Assembly: GCA_015060385.1 (NCBI GenBank)
Contig: SUYO01000001.1
Span: 1-64,000 of the forward strand
Reading direction: 5' to 3'
Source of the DNA: Bacteroidales bacterium
GTDB lineage: Bacteria > Bacteroidota > Bacteroidia > Bacteroidales > UBA932
Length of the DNA: 64,000 nucleotides
Position numbers and translations under genes: made by a program. The notes below the pieces were generated by a model. The model saw only the letters and a list, made by a program, of their open reading frames with translations. It did not search any database and was not told where the DNA came from. Of this stretch, positions 8,213 to 16,832 are shown in pieces; the stretch's first letter is position 1, and each line of letters starts with the position of its first letter.

Positions 8213-9922
8213 TTAGTTCTTGACAAGTTCATTAGCTCTTGCAAGTGCAGGAACTATATGAGGGAAGATATTCTCCTCTCCGATTTCCTTGTCCACACCG
8301 AACTTCACCAGAGAAGCACGTACCTTTTCCGTAACTCCGGAAAGTATCACGGTAACTCCCCTCTTGTGGGTTCTTTCATAAAGGTTACGCAGGTTATTGA
8401 TACCTGTCGAGTCTATGAACGGAACCTTACGCATTCTGATGATACGCACCTTCGCCGAATTGCTCTTCATCTTCTCGAGTTCCTCGAAACGGCTGGCCAG
8501 TCCGAAGAAGAAAGGTCCGTCGATCTCATACACCTCTACTCCGTCAGGAATGTCCAGACGGTCCGTATTTTCCATGGCAGCCTTTTCCGGATCCTCTGTA
8601 GCTGCAACATAATGCTCCTTCAAGACGTTGACCTGTGAAGTTTCCATGACACGACGTACAAAGAGCACGATGGCAAGAAGAACTCCGACTTCGATAGCCA
8701 CCGTAAGGTCTACGATGACGGTAAGGAAGAAGGTGATGAGAAGGACGGCAACGTCTGACTTGTCACCTCTGAGCAGGTACTTGAAGGTCTTCCATTCACT
8801 CATGTTATATGCGACCTGAACCAGAATGGCAGCAAGACATGAGAGAGGGATATATACGGCGTACGGCATCAGGAAAAGATATATGAGGAGCAGGACAACC
8901 GCATGTACGATTCCAGTTACAGGAGACTTTCCTCCGTTGTTGATGCTGGCCATGGTCCTGGCAAGGGCTCCTGTTGCAGGAATACCGCCGAAGAGCGGGG
9001 TGACAATGTTGGCTATACCCTGACCTATGAGCTCTGTATTGGCATGATGCTGCTTTCCTGTCGCTCCGTCTGCGACCATGGCTGCAAGAAGTGACTCGAT
9101 GGCGCAAAGGATGGCGATGGTGAAGGCAGGCGATACAAGTCCCTTCACAGTTTCAAAGTCAAACTGAGGAGCCACGGGCTTAGGCATAGGGAGTCCGTCA
9201 GCCAGTTCAGGGAACTTGGAGCCGATGGTTGCAAGCTCCACTCCGGCAAAACGGCTGAGAAGCAATGATATTGCCGTACCCGCCACAAGTGCTATAAGGG
9301 ATCCAGGTACTTTCTTTGTGACCTTGCTCCAGCTGAAGCAGATGACAAGGCAGAGCATGCTCATGGCAAACTCGATCCAGTCTATGCTGCCTAGATTCTG
9401 GAAATAGCATCCCCACTGCGGTATGAATCCCGCAGGGACCTCAAGATCAAGAGGAAGACCGAAAAAGTCCTTCATCTGGGTCGAGAAGATGGTCAATGCG
9501 ATACCGCTCGTGAATCCGACTACTATAGGATAAGGTATGAACTTGAAGATGACACCCATCCTGCATACACCCATTGCGACAAGGAAGACACCGGCCATGA
9601 TGGTCGCTATGATCAGTCCCTGCATTCCGTACTGGCTGACGATGCCCGCCACGATAACGATGAATGCACCGGTAGGTCCTCCGATAAGGAAGTTGGAACC
9701 TCCCAGGAAGGATATTAGGAAACCGGCTACGATCGCAGTGATGAGTCCCTGCTGGGGGGTCACGCCACTGGCGATACCGAATGCGATTGCCAGCGGAAGA
9801 GCGATGATGCCGACAATGACGCCGGCGATAAGATCAGAAGTAAATTTCTGCTTGTTGTAATGTCCGTTACTGAACAGCCCGAAGAATTTGGGCTGGAACA
9901 CTTCTTTCAGGTTAAATTTCAT
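8213..9922 (-). CDS. SulP family anion transporter with STAS domain
   Basis: 569 residues. Inner-membrane carrier of the SLC26/SulP family: about 10-12 hydrophobic segments over residues 25-430, starting with FTSDLIAGVIVGIIALPLAIAF and containing the family's GGIPATGALARTMASINNGG loop. A C-terminal STAS domain (about 440-560) has the IDSTGINNLRNLYERTHKRG phosphoacceptor-type helix. Members move sulfate, bicarbonate or C4-dicarboxylates; the sequence alone does not say which. It is the last gene of a run with rsmD upstream (21-base gap) and converges on nadD. Confidence 0.9.
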   Translation of the reverse strand: MKFNLKEVFQPKFFGLFSNGHYNKQKFTSDLIAGVIVGIIALPLAIAFGIASGVTPQQGLITAIVAGFLISFLGGSNFLIGGPTGAFIVIVAGIVSQYGMQGLIIATIMAGVFLVAMGVCRMGVIFKFIPYPIVVGFTSGIALTIFSTQMKDFFGLPLDLEVPAGFIPQWGCYFQNLGSIDWIEFAMSMLCLVICFSWSKVTKKVPGSLIALVAGTAISLLLSRFAGVELATIGSKFPELADGLPMPKPVAPQFDFETVKGLVSPAFTIAILCAIESLLAAMVADGATGKQHHANTELIGQGIANIVTPLFGGIPATGALARTMASINNGGKSPVTGIVHAVVLLLIYLFLMPYAVYIPLSCLAAILVQVAYNMSEWKTFKYLLRGDKSDVAVLLITFFLTVIVDLTVAIEVGVLLAIVLFVRRVMETSQVNVLKEHYVAATEDPEKAAMENTDRLDIPDGVEVYEIDGPFFFGLASRFEELEKMKSNSAKVRIIRMRKVPFIDSTGINNLRNLYERTHKRGVTVILSGVTEKVRASLVKFGVDKEIGEENIFPHIVPALARANELVKN

Positions 9923-9943
9923 GACTACTAACTTTTCTAAACA

Positions 9944-10480
9944 CTACTTTTTCTCAAAGAATGAGAAATGTACATTTCCATATTTCTTTTCCTTTACAAA
10001 GAAAGGATGCGATTCAAAGTTGAACTCCTCAGGATGCTCCAGTATGAAATAGGCTCCCTGATGGAGGATATCCTTGGAGAAGACCTTGTCCGGAATATCC
10101 GCAAGTCCCTCTATTGCATATGGAGGATCTGCGAATATGATATCGAACTTTTCACGACATATCTCAAGGAATTCGAAGACATTGTGACGCACCACCGTAA
10201 GGTTGTCCATTCCGAACCTGGCCGCCTGCGCCTTTATGAAGTTTGCATGGAGAGGGAGCATCTCGACACAGTAGACACGTGATGCGCCGCGCGAAGCGAA
10301 TTCATATGAGATTGCCCCTGTACCTCCGAAGAGATCAAGAACCTGAAGTCCCTCCATTTCATATTCATTGTTGAGTATGTTGAAAAGGCCTTCTTTTGCA
10401 AAGTCCGTAGTAGGACGAGCCTTGTAACCTTGAGGCGGCAGTATCGTCTTCCCCCTAAGTTTTCCTCCGATTATCCTCAT
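9944..10480 (-). CDS. rsmD: 16S rRNA (guanine(966)-N2)-methyltransferase
   Basis: 178 residues. AdoMet-dependent methylation of the 2-amino group of G966 in 16S rRNA. Begins MRIIGGKLRGK as usual for the family; SAM motif VLDLFGGTGAISYEFASRGA near residue 52 and catalytic FADPPYAIEG near 122. The start codon follows the DUF3822 stop by one base, so the two are coupled. A DUF3822-rsmD pair is a common Bacteroidota arrangement. Confidence 0.93.
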   Translation of the reverse strand: MRIIGGKLRGKTILPPQGYKARPTTDFAKEGLFNILNNEYEMEGLQVLDLFGGTGAISYEFASRGASRVYCVEMLPLHANFIKAQAARFGMDNLTVVRHNVFEFLEICREKFDIIFADPPYAIEGLADIPDKVFSKDILHQGAYFILEHPEEFNFESHPFFVKEKKYGNVHFSFFEKK

Positions 10481-10481
10481 T

Positions 10482-11162
10482 CTATATCTGATCTACATTC
10501 TTGAAATAACGATACAGGGACATTTCCTCTTCATCATTCAAAGGAGTACGGAAAGCTATTGTAGAAACCTCCGGATTCAATTGAAGCTTCTTCAAGGCAA
10601 GGAAGATGAAATACTCTGCTGTTGTAAAATCAGGAGCCTTGAAGGAATTGCACAGGAGAAGGCTTCGTCCCTGAACAATGACAAGATAAAGGATTCCGTC
10701 CATGTATGAAGCCAGGATCTTATTGTAATCAGGAAGAGCGGTTACTGCCTTCAGCATAAAATACATTTCTGGAAGCGGCACCGACTTGTTCCCTGACTTG
10801 TCCATGACAGTCTCCGATATGGCTCTTGACAACGTCTCACCGATATTATTGGAATATAGAAGCACAGCTCCGAATTCAGGCACAGATATCGAAGCCACCG
10901 TGTCGCCATCTGTAATTTCAGCAACGCTGGAAAGCATCTGCAGATTTTCCTTCACATCCTGAAACTGTTCCGGAACAAGAGATATCTTATGAGTAAACAC
11001 AGACAGATTCACTTCATCATATCTCTTCTGGAATTCCGGTGTCGTGAAGATCCTGTCCGCAGACATCCATCCGGATGTCGTCGTACCGCCGGCTGACTGT
11101 ATTTTAAAAGAATATCCACTCAAGCCGACTTGAATGGATATCCTATCATTATTTTGCGACAT
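10482..11162 (-). CDS. DUF3822 family protein
   Basis: About 226 residues from the ATG at 11162; a longer frame to 11234 would overlap the upstream gene and adds non-homologous-looking sequence. The N-terminus MSQNNDRISIQVGLSGYSFKIQ matches the start of DUF3822 proteins, which have an actin/FtsA-like fold in prediction but no known role. It lies immediately upstream of rsmD, the typical neighbour. No signal peptide or membrane segment. Confidence 0.75.
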   Translation of the reverse strand: MSQNNDRISIQVGLSGYSFKIQSAGGTTTSGWMSADRIFTTPEFQKRYDEVNLSVFTHKISLVPEQFQDVKENLQMLSSVAEITDGDTVASISVPEFGAVLLYSNNIGETLSRAISETVMDKSGNKSVPLPEMYFMLKAVTALPDYNKILASYMDGILYLVIVQGRSLLLCNSFKAPDFTTAEYFIFLALKKLQLNPEVSTIAFRTPLNDEEEMSLYRYFKNVDQI

Positions 11163-11199
11163 AGCAATAACGTTTAAAGCTTGCGCAGAAGAGAGACTG

Positions 11200-11907
11200 T
11201 TACTCCCAGTTACCTGCGTTGTTGTTAGGAGCATCGATGCTACCTACCATGAGTCCCTTATAGTGACCCTTGTCCTCCTGCTCAGCGTCAAGATTGATTC
11301 TAAGCTGATTGTCAAGACCTCTGAGAAGGCTCTTGTAAGGCATCTTTGCCTCGAAGAGAGGAACATTCACACCTGAAACCTTCTTTATGGTAGATGCCAT
11401 GATGACAGAATCTCCGCCACTGAAAGGAATGAATGCAATAGAATCAACAATGAAACCAGGACGGTCATTGAAGAGGGTATCCCTTACAGGCACCTCGCTG
11501 CTCACCTGGAATACGAGATTCTGCTCACCTGCAAGATAAAGTTCGTGAAGCTTCTCGTTGAGCTTGTCACCCTTGAGATTACGATACTGCTTCTTGATTC
11601 TGTCTGTGTTCACCATCGCGAGCGAGTCATCCTTTGAACCCACCTGAAGAGTGATCTTCATCTTACCCTCGTTGTAGAAGAGGATGAGAGAGTCTATGGT
11701 GGAAGCATAGCGTGCATTAACATTCTTGAATGCCACCTGAAGATCACGAATGTCCTTCAGACGCTGAACAGCGATGTCAGAACGATAGTCCTTGTGCTTG
11801 TTGAACTCGACAGGCTCCATGACACTCTTCACGAGAGTATAAGTCAATCCTACGATGCATGCAGGGAGGATTAAATAGGTAAATACCTTTCTTACAATTG
11901 AACTCAT
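11200..11907 (-). CDS. Conserved membrane-anchored protein of unknown function
   Basis: 235 residues. One N-terminal membrane segment (VFTYLILPACIVGLTYTLV, residues 7-25) then a soluble, probably periplasmic region with a charged helix (YRSDIAVQRLKDIRDLQVAF) and mixed alpha/beta remainder ending in an Asn-rich tail (NNNAGNWE). The layout recalls pilin-like or divisome accessory proteins, but no family motif was recognised. First gene of the run leading through DUF3822 and rsmD to sulP, with its own promoter at 11947-11977. Confidence 0.7.
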   Translation of the reverse strand: MSSIVRKVFTYLILPACIVGLTYTLVKSVMEPVEFNKHKDYRSDIAVQRLKDIRDLQVAFKNVNARYASTIDSLILFYNEGKMKITLQVGSKDDSLAMVNTDRIKKQYRNLKGDKLNEKLHELYLAGEQNLVFQVSSEVPVRDTLFNDRPGFIVDSIAFIPFSGGDSVIMASTIKKVSGVNVPLFEAKMPYKSLLRGLDNQLRINLDAEQEDKGHYKGLMVGSIDAPNNNAGNWE

Positions 11908-11946
11908 TATTTTTAGTGTTTTATTTTTCTTTTCCTAAATTCCGGA

Positions 11947-11977
11947 CAAAGTTATGAAATTGATTTATGAAATGCAA
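11947..11977 (-). promoter_or_regulatory. Promoter of the 11.9 kb minus-strand operon
   Basis: On the minus strand TTG (11975-11977) is followed after 20 bases by TAACTTTG (11947-11954). The leader to the ATG at 11907 is about 35-40 bases. Confidence 0.65.
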
Positions 11978-11986
11978 TATAATTTG

Positions 11987-11994
11987 TAATTTTG
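11987..11994 (+). promoter_or_regulatory. -7 element of the DHH phosphoesterase gene
   Basis: TAATTTTG, 25 bases before the ATG at 12020. It lies back to back with the divergent promoter at 11947-11977. No clear -33 box. Confidence 0.5.
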
Positions 11995-12019
11995 CAACAT
12001 CAAAATATTGCTTGAAATC

Positions 12020-13069
12020 ATGAAGGACATCAATTCTGGAAGTATACGCACCTTTGAGGACATGACTTTTGGAGCTTCGGATATAGTCATCACAACCCAT
12101 ATGAAACCGGATGGCGATGCAATCGGAAGTTCTGTCGCGATGTACCGGTTCCTGAAAGACAATGGAAAATCTCCGAAGATCGTCATCAACGACAGCTACC
12201 CTCCATATCTGTCCTTTCTGATCACCCCGGAAATGAGCGATGACCTGATCATCAGGACAGAAGACCCACAGGAAGCCGACGGTTTGATTCTGGGAAGCGA
12301 CCTGATCATCTGTCTGGATTTCAATGCATTCCACCGGACTGATGGTCTGGAGGCTTCTCTTAAGGAGGCAAACGGAAGAAAGATTCTGATAGACCATCAC
12401 CTCAATCCATCGAGAGAAGCTTTCGACCTCTCGTTTTCCGAGACTGAAGTATCATCGGCATCCGAACTCCTCTACCATATACTGATAAACACTTCAGCGG
12501 CAGGAGGAGATGCAGCAAGACTAGGCAGGAAATGTGCGGAGGCCATCATGACAGGCATGACGACAGACACCAACAACTTCGCCAATTCCGTCTACCCATC
12601 CACCCTTCACATGGCCTCGGACCTTCTGGCAGCCGGTGTAGACAGGGAAATGATACTGAACTGCATATATAATCAATATGGAGAAAACCGTCTCAGACTT
12701 CTGGGGCATATCATGAAGGATCTGCTCAAGACTACCCCTGACGGTGTGGCATACATAGTGCTGGACAAGGAGACATTGAACAGGTACAATGTTGCAGAAG
12801 GAGACACGGAAGGATTTGTCAATATGCCGCTCAGCATTGCCCGGATCAGAATGAGCATACTGATCAAGGAAGACGGAGACAGGGTCAGGGTGTCTATCCG
12901 CTCCAAGCGGGGAACGTCAGCAAACATGTGCGCCAGAAGATTCTTCAATGGAGGCGGACATGAGAATGCAGCCGGAGGACGACTGTATATTCCGGACGAT
13001 ATAAAAGGGATTGAAGAGGCCGGTGATTACATAGAAAGGAACACACATATATTTCTGAACAATGAATAG
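12020..13069 (+). CDS. DHH/DHHA1 family phosphoesterase (NrnA-like)
   Basis: 349 residues from the ATG at 12020. Manganese-dependent phosphoesterase: HMKPDGDAIGSS near residue 32 (motif I), CLDFNAFHR near 100 (motif II), ILIDHHLNP near 125 (DHH motif III), TGMTTDTNNF near 181 (motif IV) and the DHHA1 signature NGGGHENAAGG near 313. NrnA proteins degrade short oligoribonucleotides, pAp or pApA; which substrate applies here is not shown. The 3' end overlaps the following FKBP gene by eight bases. Confidence 0.9.
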   Translation: MKDINSGSIRTFEDMTFGASDIVITTHMKPDGDAIGSSVAMYRFLKDNGKSPKIVINDSYPPYLSFLITPEMSDDLIIRTEDPQEADGLILGSDLIICLDFNAFHRTDGLEASLKEANGRKILIDHHLNPSREAFDLSFSETEVSSASELLYHILINTSAAGGDAARLGRKCAEAIMTGMTTDTNNFANSVYPSTLHMASDLLAAGVDREMILNCIYNQYGENRLRLLGHIMKDLLKTTPDGVAYIVLDKETLNRYNVAEGDTEGFVNMPLSIARIRMSILIKEDGDRVRVSIRSKRGTSANMCARRFFNGGGHENAAGGRLYIPDDIKGIEEAGDYIERNTHIFLNNE

Positions 13070-13724
13070 GACATTCACGATAATTTCCCTGCTGCTCGCC
13101 ATGCTGGCATCGGGTTCATGCATGAAGAGCAAGCTTGAACAGACATACAACAGTCAGGAAAGCAAGATTGATTCGTACCTCACATCCAACAGGATTGTCA
13201 GGAGAAACATCAGCAGGACGGATACGCTCGGGTTCACACTGGACACTACAGTCCTTGACAACGGATCCATACAGATAGATACTTCCTGGATTACAGAGAA
13301 GATAGACACAAGCTGGACAGATACATTGAACGTGGTCCGCAGCGGAGGTGCCAACAGGCTCGTGACCAAGGAAGGAGAAGGAGATGAACTTCAAAGAAAC
13401 GGCTTCGTGTCGTTCTATTATGCCGGATATAAGTTCACCGGCAGCTTCAGCGCTTCAAATCTTTTCGTCACCAATCATCAGGAGACCGCTGAGCTGGCGA
13501 AATGGAATCTTACCGATGCCGAATACCGGATCTACGAGATTAATCTTGGAAATGCCAAGCTTATCCAGGGCCTGAAGGACGGACTTCTGGGAGTCAAGGC
13601 GGGAGAGGAGTGCGAAATACTTTTCAGTGGCAAATACGGCTTCGGAGATGAACAATTTGGCATAATTCCTGCTAACTCAGCCCTGCTTTACAAGATTTGG
13701 GTGATAGGCGTCGCAAATGATTAG
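13062..13724 (+). CDS. FKBP-type peptidyl-prolyl isomerase lipoprotein (GldI-like)
   Basis: 220 residues. Lipoprotein signal MNRTFTIISLLLAMLASGSC with the cysteine at residue 20. A Ser/Thr-rich linker with SKIDSYLTSN and repeated DTS motifs (about 35-90) leads to a C-terminal FKBP domain: RNGFVSFYYAGYKFTGS, LIQGLKDGLLGVKAGEE and YGFGDEQFGIIPANSALLY. Such proteins fold exported substrates; relatives (GldI) support gliding in Flavobacteria, but no other gliding genes are here. Its start lies within the end of the DHH gene, suggesting coupled translation, and a second FKBP lipoprotein follows. Confidence 0.88.
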   Translation: MNRTFTIISLLLAMLASGSCMKSKLEQTYNSQESKIDSYLTSNRIVRRNISRTDTLGFTLDTTVLDNGSIQIDTSWITEKIDTSWTDTLNVVRSGGANRLVTKEGEGDELQRNGFVSFYYAGYKFTGSFSASNLFVTNHQETAELAKWNLTDAEYRIYEINLGNAKLIQGLKDGLLGVKAGEECEILFSGKYGFGDEQFGIIPANSALLYKIWVIGVAND

Positions 13725-13744
13725 CGACATCACGCAAATTTTAT

Positions 13745-13752
13745 TATCTTTG
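13745..13752 (+). promoter_or_regulatory. -7 element of the second FKBP gene
   Basis: TATCTTTG, 24 bases before the ATG at 13777. TTAG sits at the -33 distance (13721-13724), one base off TTTG. Confidence 0.55.
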
Positions 13753-13776
13753 TCGGCTTAAAACAATATCAGACTG

Positions 13777-14811
13777 ATGAAAAGAATTACGATATCGCTC
13801 ATTCTGGCTGCAGCTGTCGTGGCCATCGCAGGTTGTGCAAAACAGGCACCCAGCGGCGCAAATGATGCAAACAAAAGATATTTCGATGCATGGATGCAGA
13901 TCAACCATCCGGATGCCAGACCAACAGGCCTCGGCATATACATCATAGAAGATGAGCCGGGCACAGGAGCCGAAGTTAAGGAAGGAGGTTTTGCGCTGCT
14001 TGACTATGTAACGACGGATCTCGAAGGCAACATATCGGCATACACATATGAGGAAACTGCAAAACAGCTCGGAACATACGTCAGTACCAACTATTATGGA
14101 GCAAAGTTCCAGACGACTGTTGAAGGAGCCCTTCCTGCAGGTCTGGCAGAGGCACTCGTCGGCATGAAGACAGGAGGTCACAGAAAGGTCATCATTCCTT
14201 CATGGCTGATGAACTATTCGGTATATGAAACTGAAGAGGAGTACCTTGCAAAGGCTTCCACGACCGAGACCACTGTCTATGATTTCACGGTACAGGGCTT
14301 TACTGAAGATATCAACCAGTGGCAGATCAATAAGATAGGTGAATTCTTTCAGGAGAACAAGGATGTGTTCGGAGGCATGACTGCAGCGGATTCCGTAAAG
14401 AATCATACGGGATTCTACTACAAGAGCCTTGTCGCTCCGAAGGACACGACCTCATTCAAGAAGGATTCAGTAATTTATATAAACTACACCGGCAAGCTCC
14501 TCGATGGAACCGTGTTCGACACCACAAACGAAAGGCTGGCCAAGGACAGCGGAATCTGGTCTTCATCAAGAAAATACGCACCTACCCAGATAAAATGGGC
14601 TGAAAAGTACAATGAAATAACCATGGGTTCAAGCTCTTCCAAGATCATCGCAGGATTCGGCCTCACCCTCTGGCAGATGCGTGAATTCGAAAAAGGAATA
14701 GGCGTATTCACATCAAACTACGGATACGGCGCATCAGGAAGCGGAGAAAGCATTCCGGGATATGCGCCTCTGGTATTCGAGATCGAAATTGTACCTAAAC
14801 CCGAAGACTAG
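13777..14811 (+). CDS. Tandem-domain FKBP-type prolyl isomerase lipoprotein
   Basis: 344 residues. Lipobox VVAIAGC at about residue 20. Two FKBP-like halves: a degenerate first one (about 45-175, with GLAEALVGMKTGGHRKVIIP) and a better-preserved second (about 225-340: INYTGKLLDGTVFDTT, then FGLTLWQMREFEKGIGVF and YGYGASGSGESIPGYAPLVF). The second half has a long insert before the GxGL segment. Likely an envelope foldase. A MATE transporter gene starts two bases after the stop. Confidence 0.88.
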   Translation: MKRITISLILAAAVVAIAGCAKQAPSGANDANKRYFDAWMQINHPDARPTGLGIYIIEDEPGTGAEVKEGGFALLDYVTTDLEGNISAYTYEETAKQLGTYVSTNYYGAKFQTTVEGALPAGLAEALVGMKTGGHRKVIIPSWLMNYSVYETEEEYLAKASTTETTVYDFTVQGFTEDINQWQINKIGEFFQENKDVFGGMTAADSVKNHTGFYYKSLVAPKDTTSFKKDSVIYINYTGKLLDGTVFDTTNERLAKDSGIWSSSRKYAPTQIKWAEKYNEITMGSSSSKIIAGFGLTLWQMREFEKGIGVFTSNYGYGASGSGESIPGYAPLVFEIEIVPKPED

Positions 14812-14813
14812 CG

Positions 14814-16208
14814 ATGGACGGACAGACGAACAACGCAATCCCTACAGAGCTTGGAACTGAAAAGATAGGCAAGCTGCTCAAGCAGTACGCATTGCCTGCA
14901 ATCATAGCACAGACAGCGGCTTCGCTGTACAACATGGTGGACAGCATCTTCATCGGTCAAGGTGTGGGTCCACTTGCTATTTCAGGTCTGGCAGTTACCT
15001 TCCCCCTCATGAACCTTTCCACAGCATTCGGCACCTTAGTAGGAGCCGGAGCGGCAACCATGCTGTCAGTACTTCTGGGTCAGAAGAACTACAAGGCGGC
15101 AAACAAGGTTCTCGGCAATGTTGTCACTCTTAATACAATCATAGGCATTGTCTTCATGGCGATAGCCCTGATCTTCATAGACCCTATACTCTATTTCTTC
15201 GGAGCCAGCGAAAATACGCTTCCGTATGCGAAGGAATACATCACCATCATCCTCATCGGAAATGTCATAACCCACCTTTATTTCGGTCTCAACGCAGCCA
15301 TGCGCTCTTCGGGAAACCCGAAGAAGGCGATGGGGCTGACATTGTTCACCGTGATATTCAACACCATACTGGACCCTATATTCATATTCTGGCTGGACCT
15401 CGGAATCGCAGGCGCGGCCTGGGCCACAGTAATATCCCAGACCATCGCCATGCTGGTGGTGATCGCACACTTCAACAACAAGGAGCGTCCTTTCCATTTC
15501 GAGAAAGGCATATTCAGGCTTGACATGAGGGTCGCAAAGGATTCGCTGGCCATCGGCATGGGTCCTTTCCTGATGAACGCCGCCGCATGTCTTGTAACAC
15601 TTTTCATCAACCAGCAGCTGAGGAAGTACAGCGGCGACCTTGGAATCGGTGCCTATGGAATATGCAACAGGTTCATATTCATGTTCATGATGATCTGTAT
15701 GGGTCTGAACCAGGGAATGCAGCCGATCGCCGGATACAACTACGGTGCCCGCCAGTACTCGAGAGTAAGGGAGGTGTTCTGGAAGACGGCAAGACTGGCT
15801 ATGATCGTCACAACGGCATGCTTCATCTTCGGCATGTTCCTGCCGAAGGCAGCTGTAGGAATATTTACCCGTGACCCGGAACTGCTTGAGCTTTCGGCAA
15901 AAGCCATGAGGATAATGACGGTCATCTTTCCTATCGTAGGTTTCCAGATGATAGCCACAAACTTCTTCCAGAGCCTGGGCATGGTTAACAAGTCAGTGAT
16001 ACTGTCCCTTTCAAGACAGATTCTCTTCCTCCTGCCTCTGCTTTACCTGCTGCCGCTGCAGATGGGTGCAGACGGAGTATGGATAAGCTTCCCTATTTCG
16101 GACCTGGTGGCCACACTGCTGACCGTATTCATGCTCGGCAGACTGTTCAAGAAGTTCAAGATGCTCAAGGACGGAGACGACCCTTCTATACTTGGCAGTA
16201 AATTATAG
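14814..16208 (+). CDS. MATE family efflux transporter
   Basis: 464 residues. About 12 transmembrane segments in two halves. The N-terminal part reads LLKQYALPAIIAQTAASLYNMVDSIFIGQGVGPLAISGLAV, typical of the Na+/H+-coupled NorM/DinF-like MATE branch; GLNAAMRSSGNPKKAM and QGMQPIAGYNYGARQ are the recurring intracellular-loop motifs. Exports organic cations or drugs; the substrate cannot be read from the sequence. It starts two bases after the FKBP gene and is followed closely by the cytidylate-kinase-like gene. Confidence 0.92.
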   Translation: MDGQTNNAIPTELGTEKIGKLLKQYALPAIIAQTAASLYNMVDSIFIGQGVGPLAISGLAVTFPLMNLSTAFGTLVGAGAATMLSVLLGQKNYKAANKVLGNVVTLNTIIGIVFMAIALIFIDPILYFFGASENTLPYAKEYITIILIGNVITHLYFGLNAAMRSSGNPKKAMGLTLFTVIFNTILDPIFIFWLDLGIAGAAWATVISQTIAMLVVIAHFNNKERPFHFEKGIFRLDMRVAKDSLAIGMGPFLMNAAACLVTLFINQQLRKYSGDLGIGAYGICNRFIFMFMMICMGLNQGMQPIAGYNYGARQYSRVREVFWKTARLAMIVTTACFIFGMFLPKAAVGIFTRDPELLELSAKAMRIMTVIFPIVGFQMIATNFFQSLGMVNKSVILSLSRQILFLLPLLYLLPLQMGADGVWISFPISDLVATLLTVFMLGRLFKKFKMLKDGDDPSILGSKL

Positions 16209-16215
16209 GAAGAAT

Positions 16216-16827
16216 ATGGACAAGAAAATCATCATAAACATCGGAAGACAGTTCGGAGGCGGCGGTCTGGGAGTCGCTTCAGAACTCGGACGCAAGCTGG
16301 GCATCCCCGTATATGACAGGGAACTTATCCTGAAGGCGGCCCAGGACAGCGGATTCAGTGCGGAACTGTTCGAGCAGAGTGACGAGAAACGCAGGATATT
16401 CTCCCTGACAGCCGTCTTTGCAAGCATCTATTCATCCCCTGACGAAAACTATGTAAGCGACAAGGGGCTTTTCAAGATCCAGTGCTCTACAATCAGAAAG
16501 ATAGCCGAACAGGGCTCTGCCATAATAGTCGGAAGGTGTTCTGACTATGTCCTCCGCGACATGGACTGCATACTCAATGTCTTCCTCACTTCCCCGCTCC
16601 AGGAAAGGGTGAAACGCATCTGCGAAAGGCATTCGATAAGCGAAGAAGATGCTGAAACCCTTATACTCCGGAAAGACAAGGCAAGGGAGGAATATTACAA
16701 CTACTACACCTTCGGCAATTGGGGAGTTGCATCTACATATGATCTTTGCATCGACTCCAGCAAGCTTGGAATCGAAGGTACCGCTGACTTCATAATTGAT
16801 TTCGCAAAAAGATCCGGACTACTCTAA
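16216..16827 (+). CDS. Cytidylate kinase-like family protein
   Basis: 203 residues from the ATG at 16216, seven bases after the MATE stop. The N-terminus IINIGRQFGGGGLGVASELGRKLG is the P-loop-like region of the Cytidylate_kin2 family, with GIPVYDRELI after it; AIIVGRCSDYVL and LRKDKAREEYYNYYTFGNWG are further family motifs. These proteins occur widely in anaerobes alongside a genuine cmk, and their substrate is unproven. It could be a nucleotide kinase of altered specificity. Cytoplasmic. Confidence 0.88.
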   Translation: MDKKIIINIGRQFGGGGLGVASELGRKLGIPVYDRELILKAAQDSGFSAELFEQSDEKRRIFSLTAVFASIYSSPDENYVSDKGLFKIQCSTIRKIAEQGSAIIVGRCSDYVLRDMDCILNVFLTSPLQERVKRICERHSISEEDAETLILRKDKAREEYYNYYTFGNWGVASTYDLCIDSSKLGIEGTADFIIDFAKRSGLL

Positions 16828-16832
16828 GACCT

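Noticed and set aside
13062..14811. Gliding-motility gene cluster
   Set aside because: GldI-like FKBP lipoproteins are present, but no other gld or spr genes are in the window.
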